A DNA stretch of 17,070 nt from AP-15 sp035252905 (GCA_035252905.1 DATFCQ010000169.1:1-17070), one strand, 5' to 3'; counted from the first letter of the stretch, positions 7,637 through 16,945 are shown. Numbers and translations: made by a program. The notes: a model not told the origin generated them from the sequence alone.

Positions 7637-7744
7637 CCCTCACCCGCCTCCCCCGCTTTCACGGGGGTCGGCACCCTCTCCCGCAGTGCGGGAGAGGGGG
7701 GACCAGCCCGCCCTACAGTCCATCTGGGGGCTGGTGGGTGAGGG
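7637..7744. repeat. Cloverleaf-like palindromic intergenic repeat, copy 2
   Basis: This is the second copy of the element at 3853-3961, in the same orientation. Terminal repeats are 7637-7645 and 7736-7744. Internal arms are 7650-7655/7662-7667, 7674-7685/7687-7698 (12 bp, perfect) and a CCAGCCC/GGGCTGG pair. Differences from copy 1 fall mainly in the loops. It lies between the convergent mlaC and ettA genes, where the hairpins could end transcription from both sides, though no T-tract is present. Confidence 0.85.
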
Positions 7745-7784
7745 GAGAAACGCCGCGCTGTCGCACTTCATCTAAAGCAAGAAC

Positions 7785-9467
<1,683 letters not shown>

Positions 9468-9593
9468 GGGGGGATCCTTGCGACGGGATGCGACGCGCAT
9501 GTGCGGGAAGGCGCAGCGGCGTAGAGGAGGGCGGCGGCATCGTCAAGCCCCCTGGCACGCCCCTGGCGCCGCCGCGCGCCGGCGGAGCCTGCG

Positions 9594-10280
9594 ATGAACC
9601 TCCTGGATTTTGTCGACCTCTCCCTTGCCGGGGTGCTGGGGGCGCTGATCGGGCTCGAGCGGCAATGGAACCAGGGATCGGCCGGACTGCGCACCAACGC
9701 GCTGGTCGCCTTCGGCGCCGCGTCTTTCGCGGCGCTCCATGTCGATCAGGCGCTGTCGCTCGTCGTCTCCGGCATCGGCTTTCTCGGCGCCGGGGTGATC
9801 TTTCGCGAGGGCGCTTCGGTGCGCGGGCTCAACACCGCGGCAACCTTGTGGTGCTCGGCGGCGGTGGGGACGCTCGCCGGAACCGGACGGTGGACGGAAG
9901 CGTGCTATTGCGCCGCCGGCGTCGCCGCGATCAACGTCTGCCTGCGCTGGGTCAAGGCCGCGATCAGCCGGCATGTGCCGCACCCGGTGGATGTCGAGAC
10001 CACCTATCAGGTCGAGATCCGCTGCACGCCCGAGGACGAGGCCGCAATTCGCGCTCTGCTGTTGAACCAGGCGTTCGGCTCCGGGCTCGCCCTCAAATCG
10101 CTGCACAGCGAAAAGCTCGACGACGGTGTGCGCGTCTCGGCCGAGCTGTCGACGCATCAGCGGGTCGATCAGGCGGTCGAGGACGTTGTCGGGCGCATCG
10201 GCGCCGAAAAAGGCGTCGTCTCGGCCCGCTGGACCATCGCCGGCGGCGCACCCGCCGCACGCGCGCTGCTGGCGGGGTGA
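9594..10280 (+). CDS. MgtC/SapB family membrane protein
   Basis: The product has 228 residues. The N-terminal part (about 1-125) is hydrophobic with several transmembrane helices and the MgtC core: GALIGLERQW (16-25), GLRTNALVAFGAASF (31-45), VSGIGFLGAGVIFREG (58-73) and GLNTAATLW (78-86). The C-terminal part (about 137-215) is a soluble ACT-like domain. MgtC proteins support growth in low Mg2+ and in macrophages in pathogens and can inhibit the F-type ATP synthase; in environmental bacteria the role is not settled, so I give no gene symbol. A GGAG box sits 6 nt before the ATG. It is divergent from ettA with 126 bp between them, where I see no convincing promoter and no Mg2+-sensing leader. 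Confidence 0.9.
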   Translation: MNLLDFVDLSLAGVLGALIGLERQWNQGSAGLRTNALVAFGAASFAALHVDQALSLVVSGIGFLGAGVIFREGASVRGLNTAATLWCSAAVGTLAGTGRWTEACYCAAGVAAINVCLRWVKAAISRHVPHPVDVETTYQVEIRCTPEDEAAIRALLLNQAFGSGLALKSLHSEKLDDGVRVSAELSTHQRVDQAVEDVVGRIGAEKGVVSARWTIAGGAPAARALLAG

Positions 10281-10306
10281 GGCGGCCGACCCCGGATTGG
10301 CAGACC

Positions 10307-10360
10307 GTAGAATGGGTTGAGCAACGCGAAACCCATCAGTTTCACTGAGTGATGGGTTTC
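10307..10360. repeat. GTAG-headed REP-like palindrome after mgtC
   Basis: GTAG (10307-10310) is followed by ATGGGTT (10312-10318), AACCCAT (10330-10336) and ATGGGTT again (10352-10358). The last two belong to an 11-bp inverted repeat, 10328-10338/10350-10360. Two alternative hairpins can therefore form. It lies 27 bp past the mgtC stop and may act as a transcript end. GTAG before a stem is the hallmark of REP sequences handled by RAYT transposases. Confidence 0.65.
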
Positions 10361-10421
10361 CCCCGGCTTGCGCCCTAGGTGTGCACATGCCTCTAAAAGG
10401 CAAGAAGTTTCAGGAGTTTAT

Positions 10422-10510
10422 CCGTCGTCCCCGCGGAAGCGGGGACCCAGGGGCCGCAAGGCAGAAAGCCCGATATTTGCCCTGGATTCCCGCTTGCGCG
10501 GGAATGACGG
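10422..10510. repeat. Two-hairpin dispersed palindromic repeat
   Basis: Outer ends CCGTCGTCCCCGC and GCGGGAATGACGG are imperfect inverted repeats. Each end also forms its own hairpin: 10427-10434/10439-10446 (8 bp, loop GGAA) and 10487-10493/10498-10504 (7 bp, loop TTGC). CCAGGG and CCCTGG lie inside. Sequences of this form are abundant between genes in many alphaproteobacterial genomes. It encodes nothing credible. Confidence 0.75.
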
Positions 10511-10548
10511 CAAAAAGCATGACGGATCGATACGCAATCCGCTCCAAG

Positions 10549-10578
10549 TTGACAGCAAAGTGAGTAAGTGCTTACTTT
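10549..10578 (+). promoter_or_regulatory. Predicted promoter of the tetR-adaptor-RND operon
   Basis: TTGACA (10549-10554) is a perfect -35 box. An 18-bp spacer leads to TACTTT (10573-10578), a poor -10 box that overlaps the operator-like palindrome. Transcription would begin only a few bases before the ATG at 10588. Confidence 0.55.
10563..10576. promoter_or_regulatory. Likely TetR operator (14-bp palindrome)
   Basis: AGTAAG (10563-10568) and CTTACT (10571-10576) form a perfect inverted repeat around TG. It covers the end of the promoter spacer and the -10 region just before the TetR gene, where a self-repressing regulator would bind. TetR sites are often longer, so the full site may extend beyond these bases. 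Confidence 0.6.
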
Positions 10579-10587
10579 GCTCTCGCC

Positions 10588-11277
10588 ATGGCCGCCACCC
10601 GATTGGACAGCGACGAGCGCCGGGCCGCGATCATCGCCGCGGCGGTGCCGCTTTTTGCCCGCAAGGGATTTGCCGGAACCACGACCAAGGAGATCGCGGA
10701 AGCCGCGCACATCTCCGAGGCGCTGCTGTTCCGGCATTTCCCGAGCAAGAAGCTGCTCTACGGCGAGATCCTGCGGCTCGGTTGCGAAGGCGATCCGGCG
10801 CTTGAGCGGCTCGCCGAACTCGAACCGTCGACACGGACGCTCGTCCGCATGGTGCATTTCATGACCCGGCACTTTCTGCTCGCGGTCGGGGTCGAGCGCT
10901 GCGATCTCGATGCTCGCCTGCGGCTCGTATTGCATAGCTGCCTTGAAGACGGTGAATACGCCCGCGAATTGTTCGAGCGGATTTTCGAGCGGGTGCATCC
11001 GCTGTTCGCCGGCTCGTTGGCGGCCGCGATCGCCGCCGGCGATCTGCTGCCGAGCCCAGTCGCCTCGGCCAACCAGTTCTGGTTCGCCCAGCACATCGTC
11101 GCAATGGTTGCCTTCGCCTTTTTGCCCGGGCGCGCCGCTGTCCCTTATGAAGGCGGTCTCGACGCGCTCGCCCTGCAGGCGAGCTGGTTCATCCTGCGCG
11201 GCCTCGGCATGGCCGACGGGGCGATCGGCGCCGCGCTCGCGGCGCTGCGCGAGCATCCTTGCGCTTCCGGTTTCTGA
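10588..11277 (+). CDS. TetR/AcrR family transcriptional regulator of an RND efflux operon
   Basis: The protein has 229 residues. Residues about 8-55 are a TetR DNA-binding domain: RRAAIIAAAVPLFARKGFAG, then the helix-turn-helix TTTKEIAEAAHISEALLFRHF and the usual KKLLYGEIL. The rest is a helical ligand and dimer domain that I cannot match to a known drug sensor. The gene is the first of an operon: the adaptor starts 15 bp after its stop and the pump follows. It probably represses all three genes and responds to a pump substrate, which is inferred from context. No Shine-Dalgarno is visible before the ATG (TTTGCTCTCGCC), and the predicted transcript start is within a few bases, so the message may be leaderless. 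Confidence 0.9.
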   Translation: MAATRLDSDERRAAIIAAAVPLFARKGFAGTTTKEIAEAAHISEALLFRHFPSKKLLYGEILRLGCEGDPALERLAELEPSTRTLVRMVHFMTRHFLLAVGVERCDLDARLRLVLHSCLEDGEYARELFERIFERVHPLFAGSLAAAIAAGDLLPSPVASANQFWFAQHIVAMVAFAFLPGRAAVPYEGGLDALALQASWFILRGLGMADGAIGAALAALREHPCASGF

Positions 11278-11291
11278 CGCGGGAGACCCCG

Positions 11292-12521
11292 ATGGACGGT
11301 GACGGGCTGACCAAACTGTCTTCCGAGGCGCTGAGCCCGGATCGGGCATTGCGCGAACGCGTCGACGCCGGGCGGCCGGTCGCGCCGCGGCCCCGGACCG
11401 TGCGCTGGTTCCTGGTCGTGGGGGTTCTGGTGGCCCTCGTATTGGGCGCGCTCTACGGCTTCGATCGCTTCCGCAGCCATATGATCGCGAGCTTTCTCGC
11501 CCACAACAAGCCGCCCCCGGCCGCGGTCAGCGTGGTCGCAGCCAAGGCCGGGGCGGCGCCGCGCTTTGCCCATGGCGTCGGCTCGCTGTCGGCCGTCCAG
11601 GAGGTCACGATCGCGCCCGAACTGGCCGGCCGCGTCACCCGGATCTTTTTCAAATCCGGCGCCATGGTCAAAGCCGGGGATCCGCTGGTTCAGCTCGACG
11701 ACGGCCCGGAACAGGGCGATCTCGCCAATTACGAGGCGCAATACCGCCTTGCCCAATTGACCCTCGAACGCGCCAAGCGCCTCGCCAGCGGTCAGTTCAC
11801 CGCGCAGCAGACGGTCGACCAGGATCAGAGCCAGCTCGACCAGATCGCCGCCCAGATCCAGAAGACCCGGGCGATCATCGCGCAAAAGCTGATCCGGGCG
11901 CCGTTTGCCGGCCGGCTCGGCATCCGCCATGTCGATCTCGGCCAATACGTCAATCCGGGGGCGGCGATCGTGACTCTGACCGATCTGTCGACGCTCTACG
12001 TCAATTTCACGTTGCCCTCGCAGCAACGCGCCGAGATTGCCCTTGGACAGACGGTCGATGTCACCGCCGATGCCTTTCCCGGCCGCGCCTTCAAGGCGAA
12101 GATCACGACGATCGAGCCGCAGCTCGACCCCGACACCAGGACCCTGGCGATCCAGGCGAGCCTCGCCAACCCGGATCATGCACTGCTGCCGGGCATGTTC
12201 GTCGACGCCGCGGTGGTCCTGCCGGCGCAGCCCGATGTCGTAGTCCTGCCGGAAACCGCGGTCGACTACACGCTCTACGGCGACAGCGCCTATGTGATCC
12301 GCGCGCAGGGCAAGGACAAGGCCGGCCGGCCGATCCTGGTGGCCGAGCGTCGGCCGGTCAAGACCGGGGCGCGCTGGAAGGGCCTTGTCGCCGTGCTCTC
12401 CGGGCTGCGCCCCGGCGAGCGGGTCGTCTCGGCAGGACAGATCAAGCTCCACGACGGCGCCGAGGTCGCAGTCAGCCCGACCCCGGCGCCGCAGCCGCCG
12501 GCGCACCCGGCCTTGCACTGA
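11292..12521 (+). CDS. RND efflux periplasmic adaptor (membrane fusion protein, HlyD/AcrA type)
   Basis: This 409-residue adaptor links an inner-membrane RND pump to an outer-membrane channel. Residues 39-57 form one N-terminal transmembrane anchor; there is no lipobox, unlike AcrA. The biotinyl-like half-motifs are at about 104-136 (VTIAPELAGRVTRIFFKSGA) and 200-231 (LIRAPFAGRLGIRHVDLGQ). Between them lies a rather short helical hairpin rich in Gln and Glu (about 140-197). The beta-barrel and membrane-proximal domains follow (LYVNFTLPSQQRAEI onward). The ATG at 11292 has GGGAG 6 nt upstream. A frame extension back to 11259 overlaps tetR and is not needed. The pump gene starts 24 bp after the stop. 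A Pro/Ala tail ends the protein. Confidence 0.94.
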   Translation: MDGDGLTKLSSEALSPDRALRERVDAGRPVAPRPRTVRWFLVVGVLVALVLGALYGFDRFRSHMIASFLAHNKPPPAAVSVVAAKAGAAPRFAHGVGSLSAVQEVTIAPELAGRVTRIFFKSGAMVKAGDPLVQLDDGPEQGDLANYEAQYRLAQLTLERAKRLASGQFTAQQTVDQDQSQLDQIAAQIQKTRAIIAQKLIRAPFAGRLGIRHVDLGQYVNPGAAIVTLTDLSTLYVNFTLPSQQRAEIALGQTVDVTADAFPGRAFKAKITTIEPQLDPDTRTLAIQASLANPDHALLPGMFVDAAVVLPAQPDVVVLPETAVDYTLYGDSAYVIRAQGKDKAGRPILVAERRPVKTGARWKGLVAVLSGLRPGERVVSAGQIKLHDGAEVAVSPTPAPQPPAHPALH

Positions 12522-12544
12522 AGCCCCCAGCGTCTGTCGATATC

Positions 12545-15500
12545 ATGTCCTTCACCGACATCTTCGTCCGCCGGCCGGTCCTGGCGCTGGTCGTCAGCCT
12601 CTTGATCCTGCTGATCGGATTGCGGGCGATGCTGTCCCTGCCGATCCGGCAATATCCGAAACTGTCGAACACGACGATCACGGTCACGACCCTCTACCCC
12701 GGCGCCTCGCCCGAATTGATGCAGGGCTTCATCACGACGCCGATTGAGCAGGCGGTGGCGACGGCCGACGGCATCGATTACCTGACCGGCAACTCGATCC
12801 AGGGGACCAGCACGGTCACCGCCTATATCCGCCTCAACTACGATCCGGATCAGGCATTGACCGAGGTCATGGCCAAAGTCCAGCAGGTCAAATACCTGAT
12901 CCCCGGCGGGGCGCAGGATCCGATCATCACGAAATCGACGGGCCAGACCACGGCGGTCATGTATATCGGCTTTGCCAGTTCGCAACTGTCGAGCGCAGCC
13001 ATCACCGATTATTTGACGCGAGTGGTGCAGCCCTTGTTGGTGACCGTTCCCGGCGTGGCCTCGGCGGACATCCTCGGCGGCCAGACTTTTGCGATGCGGG
13101 TATGGCTCGATCCGGTCAAGATGGCGGCGCGCGGCATCTCGGCCGGCGACGTCGCCGCCGCAATCCGCGCCAACAACTATCAATCAGCGCCCGGACAGGC
13201 CAAGGGCTACTTCACGGTCGCCAATGTCGACGCCGGGACCGGTCTGTCCGACGTCTCCCAGTTCGAGCGGATGGTGGTCAAGAGCCGGAACGGAGCCGTG
13301 GTGCGGCTCGGCGACGTTGCCCGCGTCACGCTCGATGCGCAGAGCTGGACTTCGAGCGTCATCATGAACGGGCGGCATGCCGTGTTCATCGGCATCCAGG
13401 CGACCCCGACCGGCAACCCGCTGTCGCTGGTCAAGGGCGTGCGCGCCTTGTTGCCCGAGATCGCGCGCAACCTGCCGCCTTCGGTCAAGATGGAGGTCGC
13501 CTACGACTCGACCAAGTTCATCCAGGCCTCGATCGACGAGGTGCAGTCGAGCCTTGCGCTCGCGGTCGGCATCGTCGTCTGCGTCGTCTTTCTGTTCCTC
13601 GGCAGCTTCCGCTCGGTCTTGATTCCGATCGTGACGATCCCGCTGTCGCTGATCGGCGCCGGAACCCTGATGGCGGCGCTCGGCTTCAGCCTCAACCTGT
13701 TAACCCTGCTCGCAATGGTCTTGGCGATCGGGCTCGTCGTCGACGACGCGATCGTCGTGGTCGAGAACGTCTATCGCCACATCGAGCAGGGGCGCACCCC
13801 GGCCCAGGCGGCGCTCTACGGAGCGCGCGAGATCGCCAACCCGGTGATCTCGATGACGTTGACCCTTGCCGCGGTTTACGCCCCGATCGGCTTTCTGGGC
13901 GGCGTCACCGGCACCCTGTTCCGCGAATTCGCCTTCACCCTCGCCGGCGCCGTGATCATCTCGGGGATCGTCGCGGTGACCCTGTCGCCGATGATGTGCT
14001 CGCTGCTGCTGTCGCGCGACATGCTGCACGGGCGCTTTGTCCGGGTCATCGACCGCGGTTTCTCGCGGCTGGCGGAGTGGTACGGCCGCCGTTTGCGGCG
14101 CTCGCTCGATTACCGGCCGGTCACCGCCCTGTTCGGCCTCGCCGTCCTTGCCAGCATCGCCTTCATGTATCTGCACACCAAGACCGAATTGGCGCCGGAA
14201 GAGGATCAGGGGGTGATCTTTGCCCTGACCAAGGCGCCGCAATACGCCAATCTCGATTATCTCGAAGCCTATGACGGTGCGCTCGACCGCGCCTTCACGT
14301 CGTTTCCCGAAACCTATCTGCGCTTTATCGTCAACGGCCGGAACGGGCCCAATCTCGGCATCGCCGGCGTCATCCTGAAGCCGTGGGACGAGCGGACGCG
14401 CTCGGCCCAGCAATTGAAGCCGCTGATCCAGAAGAAGCTCAGCGCCATTCCCGGGCTCAACGCCTTCGCCTTTTCATTGCCGCCGCTGCCGGCCTCGATC
14501 GGCGGGTTGCCGGTCCAGATGGTGATCTATTCGACGCATGATTTTCGCGAGATCTATCAGGCGATGGAGCGGCTGAAGGCGGCGGCGCGCAAGAGCGGCC
14601 TCTTTATCGTCATCGACAGCGACCTCGATTTCAACCAGCCGGTGATCCGGGTCCATATCGACCGCTCTAAGGCAAACGCGCTCGGCGTGACGATGCAGTC
14701 GATCGGCGACACATTGGCGCTCTTGGTCGGCGAAAATTTTGTCAACCGCTTCAGTCTCGGCGGCCGCGCCTACGAGGTGATCCCGCAGGTGCCGCGCGTC
14801 GACCGCCTGACCCCGCAGACCCTGACGCGCTATTACGTCAATACGGCGGCGGGCAAGCCGGTGCCGCTGTCGAGCCTGGTCTCGCTCGAAACCGGCGTCG
14901 ATCCCAACGCCCTGACGCAATACAACCAGCTCAACTCCGCCACCTTTCAGGCCGTGCCGATGCCGGGCGTGACGATGGGCCAGGCGGTCGATTTTCTCGA
15001 ACAGCAGGCGAAATTGCTGCCCTCCGGCTTTGCCCACGACTATCTCTCCGACGCGCGACAATATGTCGAGGAAGGCAACGCCCTGACGATCACCTTCGCC
15101 TTTGCATTGATCATCATCTTTCTGGTGCTCGCGGCGCAGTTCGAGAGCCTGCGCGATCCGCTAGTCATCCTCGTCAGCGTGCCGTTGTCGGTGTGCGGCG
15201 CGATGATCCCGCTGTTCCTCGGCCTGTCGACGATGAACATCTATACCCAGGTCGGGCTCGTCACCCTGATCGGGCTGATCAGCAAACACGGCATCCTGAT
15301 GGTCCAGTTCGCCAACACGCTGCAGGTGCGCGACGGGCTCGACCGGCGGCGGGCGATCGAGGAAGCGGCGCGCGTCCGGTTGCGGCCGATCCTGATGACC
15401 ACGGCGGCGATGGTGCTGGGCCTCGTGCCGCTGCTGATCGCCAGCGGGGCGGGCGCGGCGAGCCGGTTTTCGATCGGCGTCGTCGTCGTCGCCGGCATGT

Positions 15501-15616
15501 CGATCGGCACCTTGTTCACCTTGTTCGTTTTGCCGGCGGTCTATACCGTTTTGGCGAAGGACCATCTCGCCGCCGCCGGCTCGGCCCGGGCGCGCGAGCT
15601 TGCCCAGGTCTCCTGA
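12545..15616 (+). CDS. RND efflux pump permease (HAE-1/AcrB superfamily, MexI-like)
   Basis: This 1023-residue inner-membrane pump exports hydrophobic or amphipathic compounds using the proton gradient. It has the doubled RND plan: TM1 at about 10-30, a large periplasmic loop, TM2-TM6 at about 335-490, a TM7 near 525-545, a second loop, then TM8-TM12 from about 847. The proton-relay Asp400-Asp401 pair lies in GLVVDDAIVVVENVYRH, and Lys914 in LISKHGILMVQFAN matches AcrB Lys940. The start, MSFTDIFVRRPVLALVVS, and LPIRQYP resemble MexI-type pumps, but substrate cannot be predicted. No Shine-Dalgarno of quality precedes the ATG. No outer-membrane factor gene follows, so the channel must be encoded elsewhere. 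All key residues are intact. Confidence 0.96.
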   Translation: MSFTDIFVRRPVLALVVSLLILLIGLRAMLSLPIRQYPKLSNTTITVTTLYPGASPELMQGFITTPIEQAVATADGIDYLTGNSIQGTSTVTAYIRLNYDPDQALTEVMAKVQQVKYLIPGGAQDPIITKSTGQTTAVMYIGFASSQLSSAAITDYLTRVVQPLLVTVPGVASADILGGQTFAMRVWLDPVKMAARGISAGDVAAAIRANNYQSAPGQAKGYFTVANVDAGTGLSDVSQFERMVVKSRNGAVVRLGDVARVTLDAQSWTSSVIMNGRHAVFIGIQATPTGNPLSLVKGVRALLPEIARNLPPSVKMEVAYDSTKFIQASIDEVQSSLALAVGIVVCVVFLFLGSFRSVLIPIVTIPLSLIGAGTLMAALGFSLNLLTLLAMVLAIGLVVDDAIVVVENVYRHIEQGRTPAQAALYGAREIANPVISMTLTLAAVYAPIGFLGGVTGTLFREFAFTLAGAVIISGIVAVTLSPMMCSLLLSRDMLHGRFVRVIDRGFSRLAEWYGRRLRRSLDYRPVTALFGLAVLASIAFMYLHTKTELAPEEDQGVIFALTKAPQYANLDYLEAYDGALDRAFTSFPETYLRFIVNGRNGPNLGIAGVILKPWDERTRSAQQLKPLIQKKLSAIPGLNAFAFSLPPLPASIGGLPVQMVIYSTHDFREIYQAMERLKAAARKSGLFIVIDSDLDFNQPVIRVHIDRSKANALGVTMQSIGDTLALLVGENFVNRFSLGGRAYEVIPQVPRVDRLTPQTLTRYYVNTAAGKPVPLSSLVSLETGVDPNALTQYNQLNSATFQAVPMPGVTMGQAVDFLEQQAKLLPSGFAHDYLSDARQYVEEGNALTITFAFALIIIFLVLAAQFESLRDPLVILVSVPLSVCGAMIPLFLGLSTMNIYTQVGLVTLIGLISKHGILMVQFANTLQVRDGLDRRRAIEEAARVRLRPILMTTAAMVLGLVPLLIASGAGAASRFSIGVVVVAGMSIGTLFTLFVLPAVYTVLAKDHLAAAGSARARELAQVS

Positions 15617-15661
15617 ACGGCAGGGTTCGAACGCGGGCCAGATTCGTGGCTGAAACCGCAC

Positions 15662-15690
15662 TTGACAAAAAAGCATTTTCATGTTATGAA
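15662..15690 (+). promoter_or_regulatory. Strong extended -10 sigma70 promoter upstream of the YihY gene
   Basis: A perfect TTGACA (15662-15667), a 17-bp A/T-rich spacer, a TGn element (15682-15684) and TATGAA (15685-15690) make the best promoter in this window. Transcription should start near 15697, leaving about 259 nt of untranslated RNA before the ATG at 15956. Confidence 0.75.
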
Positions 15691-15696
15691 TATCTG

Positions 15697-15945
15697 TCTC
15701 CCTACGGCGGCAGAGGTGGCAGAAACGTCGTAGGGCGGAAAACCCCGATGAAAGCCGGGGCATCCCGCCGACTGCGCGGCACAAAGAGTCAATGGCTTGG
15801 CGCCTGATAAGAACCTGCAAAATCAGGCGGAACAGGCGGCGAGCCGCGGTACTGGCAGGCGAGTTGCCACTCTTGCCGCTCCCGGAACCGTGCAGTTGGG
15901 CCTGCGTTGGCGATTATAGGGATTGCCAACCTTTGCAGGCGGCCC
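15697..15945 (+). ncRNA. Candidate structured leader RNA or small RNA (family not recognised)
   Basis: Downstream of the strong promoter the RNA can form successive stems. P1 is 15700-15709/15726-15735 (10 bp, one G-U). P2 is 15734-15738/15765-15769 with an inner stem 15743-15747/15756-15760. P3 is 15801-15808/15822-15829 (8 bp, 13-nt loop). P4 is 15900-15905/15935-15940 stacked on 15906-15911/15925-15930. P1 and P2 share bases 15734-15735 and so compete there. P4 ends 5 nt before the GAGG ribosome site of the YihY gene, the place where a switch would act on translation. I checked by eye for TPP, cobalamin, SAM, SAH, FMN, ZTP and Mg2+ hallmarks, 6S, SRP RNA and tmRNA, and recognise none. P2 may instead be an inserted REP-like repeat. 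Confidence 0.4.
15730..15769. repeat. GTAG-headed REP-like hairpin
   Basis: GTAG (15730-15733) is followed directly by a two-part hairpin: GGCGG/CCGCC (15734-15738/15765-15769) and CCCCG/CGGGG (15743-15747/15756-15760). GTAG at the foot of a stem is the form of REP elements, and a similar GTAG-headed palindrome is at 10307. It lies inside the predicted leader transcript. Confidence 0.45.
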
Positions 15946-15955
15946 GAGGCAGCAC

Positions 15956-16945
15956 ATGGATAATCGGGCAGAGGACCATCGCGACGACGGCACGCCGGCC
16001 GAAGACGGGCACGGCCGCTCGGCCGCTCGGCCGAGCGAGATCCCGCGCCGCGGCTGGCGGGATATTCTGAAGCGGGCCGCAACCGGAGTTTCGGAAAAGA
16101 ACCTCTCTCTGGCCTCGGCAGGGGCGGCGTTTTACGCCTTTCTTGCGATCCCTTCGGCCTTGACCGCGCTGGTCGCGCTCTATGGTCTCGTGTTCAATCC
16201 GGCCGACGTCGGCAAGCAGGTCGCCGCGATGCAGGGGATGATGCCGCACGAGGCGATCGGGCTGATCTCGACCCAACTGAAGAGCGTGACCTCCCATTCC
16301 GCCCAGACCCTCGGCATCAGCTTTGTGATCAGCATCCTGGTCGCGCTGTGGGGCGCGATGTCGGGCACGACCTCGATGATGTCGGCGCTCAACATGGCCT
16401 ATGGCGAGGAGGAAAAGCGCAGCTTGGTCAAGTATTACCTGACCGCTCTGGCGCTGACCGTGGCGGCGATCGTGTTTGTGGTGATCGCGCTGGCGCTGGT
16501 CGCGGTATTGCCGGCCGTCCTCGGCATGCTGCCCTTTGGCGGCTTCAGCCAATGGCTCGCCACGGTCGTGCGCTGGCCGGTCCTGATCGTGCTGGTCCTT
16601 CTGGCGCTGGCGGCGCTGTTCCGCTACGCACCGTCGCGCGACGAGCCGAAATGGCGCTGGGTCAGCTGGGGCGCCGTCGCCGCTGCGATATTATGGGTTA
16701 TCGGCTCGGTCCTCTTCTCGCTCTATGTCGGACAGTTTGCCACCTACAACAAGACCTACGGCTCGCTCGGCGCAGTCGTGGTCTTGATGATGTGGCTCTA
16801 CGTTTCGTCCTTTGCCGTCCTCCTCGGCGCCGAGCTGAACGCCGAGATCGAGCATCAGACCGCACGCGACAGCACGGTCGGACCCGAAAGGCCGATGGGA
16901 GAGCGCGGCGCTCAGATGGCCGACACGCTCGGCCGCGAGCCGTGA
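15956..16945 (+). CDS. YihY/BrkB (UPF0761) family inner-membrane protein
   Basis: The product has 329 residues with about six transmembrane helices near 56-78, 118-140, 163-188, 207-222, 236-258 and 268-292. A charged, disordered N-terminal tail precedes GWRDILKRAATGVSEKNLSLASAGAAFYAFLAIP, the typical family opening. Other family marks are LWGAMSGTTSMMSALNMAYGEEEKRS (131-156), RYAPSRDEPKWRWVSWGA (223-240) and YNKTYGSLGAVVVLMMWLYVSSFAVLLGAELNAE (264-297). The family was once called ribonuclease BN by mistake; its role is not established, with envelope or lipid transport functions suggested. The ATG at 15956 has GAGG 6 nt upstream; an in-frame TTG at 15923 would fall inside the P4 hairpin and is unlikely. 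It sits behind the long structured leader and converges on a tRNA gene. Confidence 0.92.
   Translation: MDNRAEDHRDDGTPAEDGHGRSAARPSEIPRRGWRDILKRAATGVSEKNLSLASAGAAFYAFLAIPSALTALVALYGLVFNPADVGKQVAAMQGMMPHEAIGLISTQLKSVTSHSAQTLGISFVISILVALWGAMSGTTSMMSALNMAYGEEEKRSLVKYYLTALALTVAAIVFVVIALALVAVLPAVLGMLPFGGFSQWLATVVRWPVLIVLVLLALAALFRYAPSRDEPKWRWVSWGAVAAAILWVIGSVLFSLYVGQFATYNKTYGSLGAVVVLMMWLYVSSFAVLLGAELNAEIEHQTARDSTVGPERPMGERGAQMADTLGREP

Larger units (their letters stand above)
10281..10587. other. Intergenic region between mgtC and tetR (307 bp)
   Basis: It holds a GTAG-headed palindrome (10307-10360), a two-hairpin repeat (10422-10510) and the tetR promoter and operator (10549-10578). Short open frames through the repeats have no ribosome sites or recognisable content, so I call no gene. 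Confidence 0.7.
15617..15955. other. Intergenic region between the RND pump and the YihY gene (339 bp)
   Basis: The first 45 bp show no clear terminator for the pump operon. The rest holds the strong promoter (15662-15690), the multi-hairpin RNA region and the ribosome site of the YihY gene (GAGG, 15946-15949). No credible coding frame lies inside. Confidence 0.75.

Noticed and set aside
10381..10563. 60-codon plus-strand frame between mgtC and tetR
   Set aside because: It runs through the two-hairpin repeat, has no ribosome site and shows no protein-like features beyond the repeat.
11145..12518. 457-codon minus-strand frame opposite the adaptor gene
   Set aside because: It is a shadow of the adaptor gene; the translation is Arg/Asp/Gly-rich without motifs, and the plus-strand product is clear.
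15624..15632. GGTTCGAAC, resembling a tRNA or tmRNA T-loop
   Set aside because: No matching T stem, acceptor stem or anticodon arm is nearby, and no tmRNA hallmarks are present.
15743..15760. Hammerhead-like string CCGATGAAAGC in the leader
   Set aside because: The CUGAUGA and GAAA core elements are not both present in order, and no three-stem hammerhead can be drawn.
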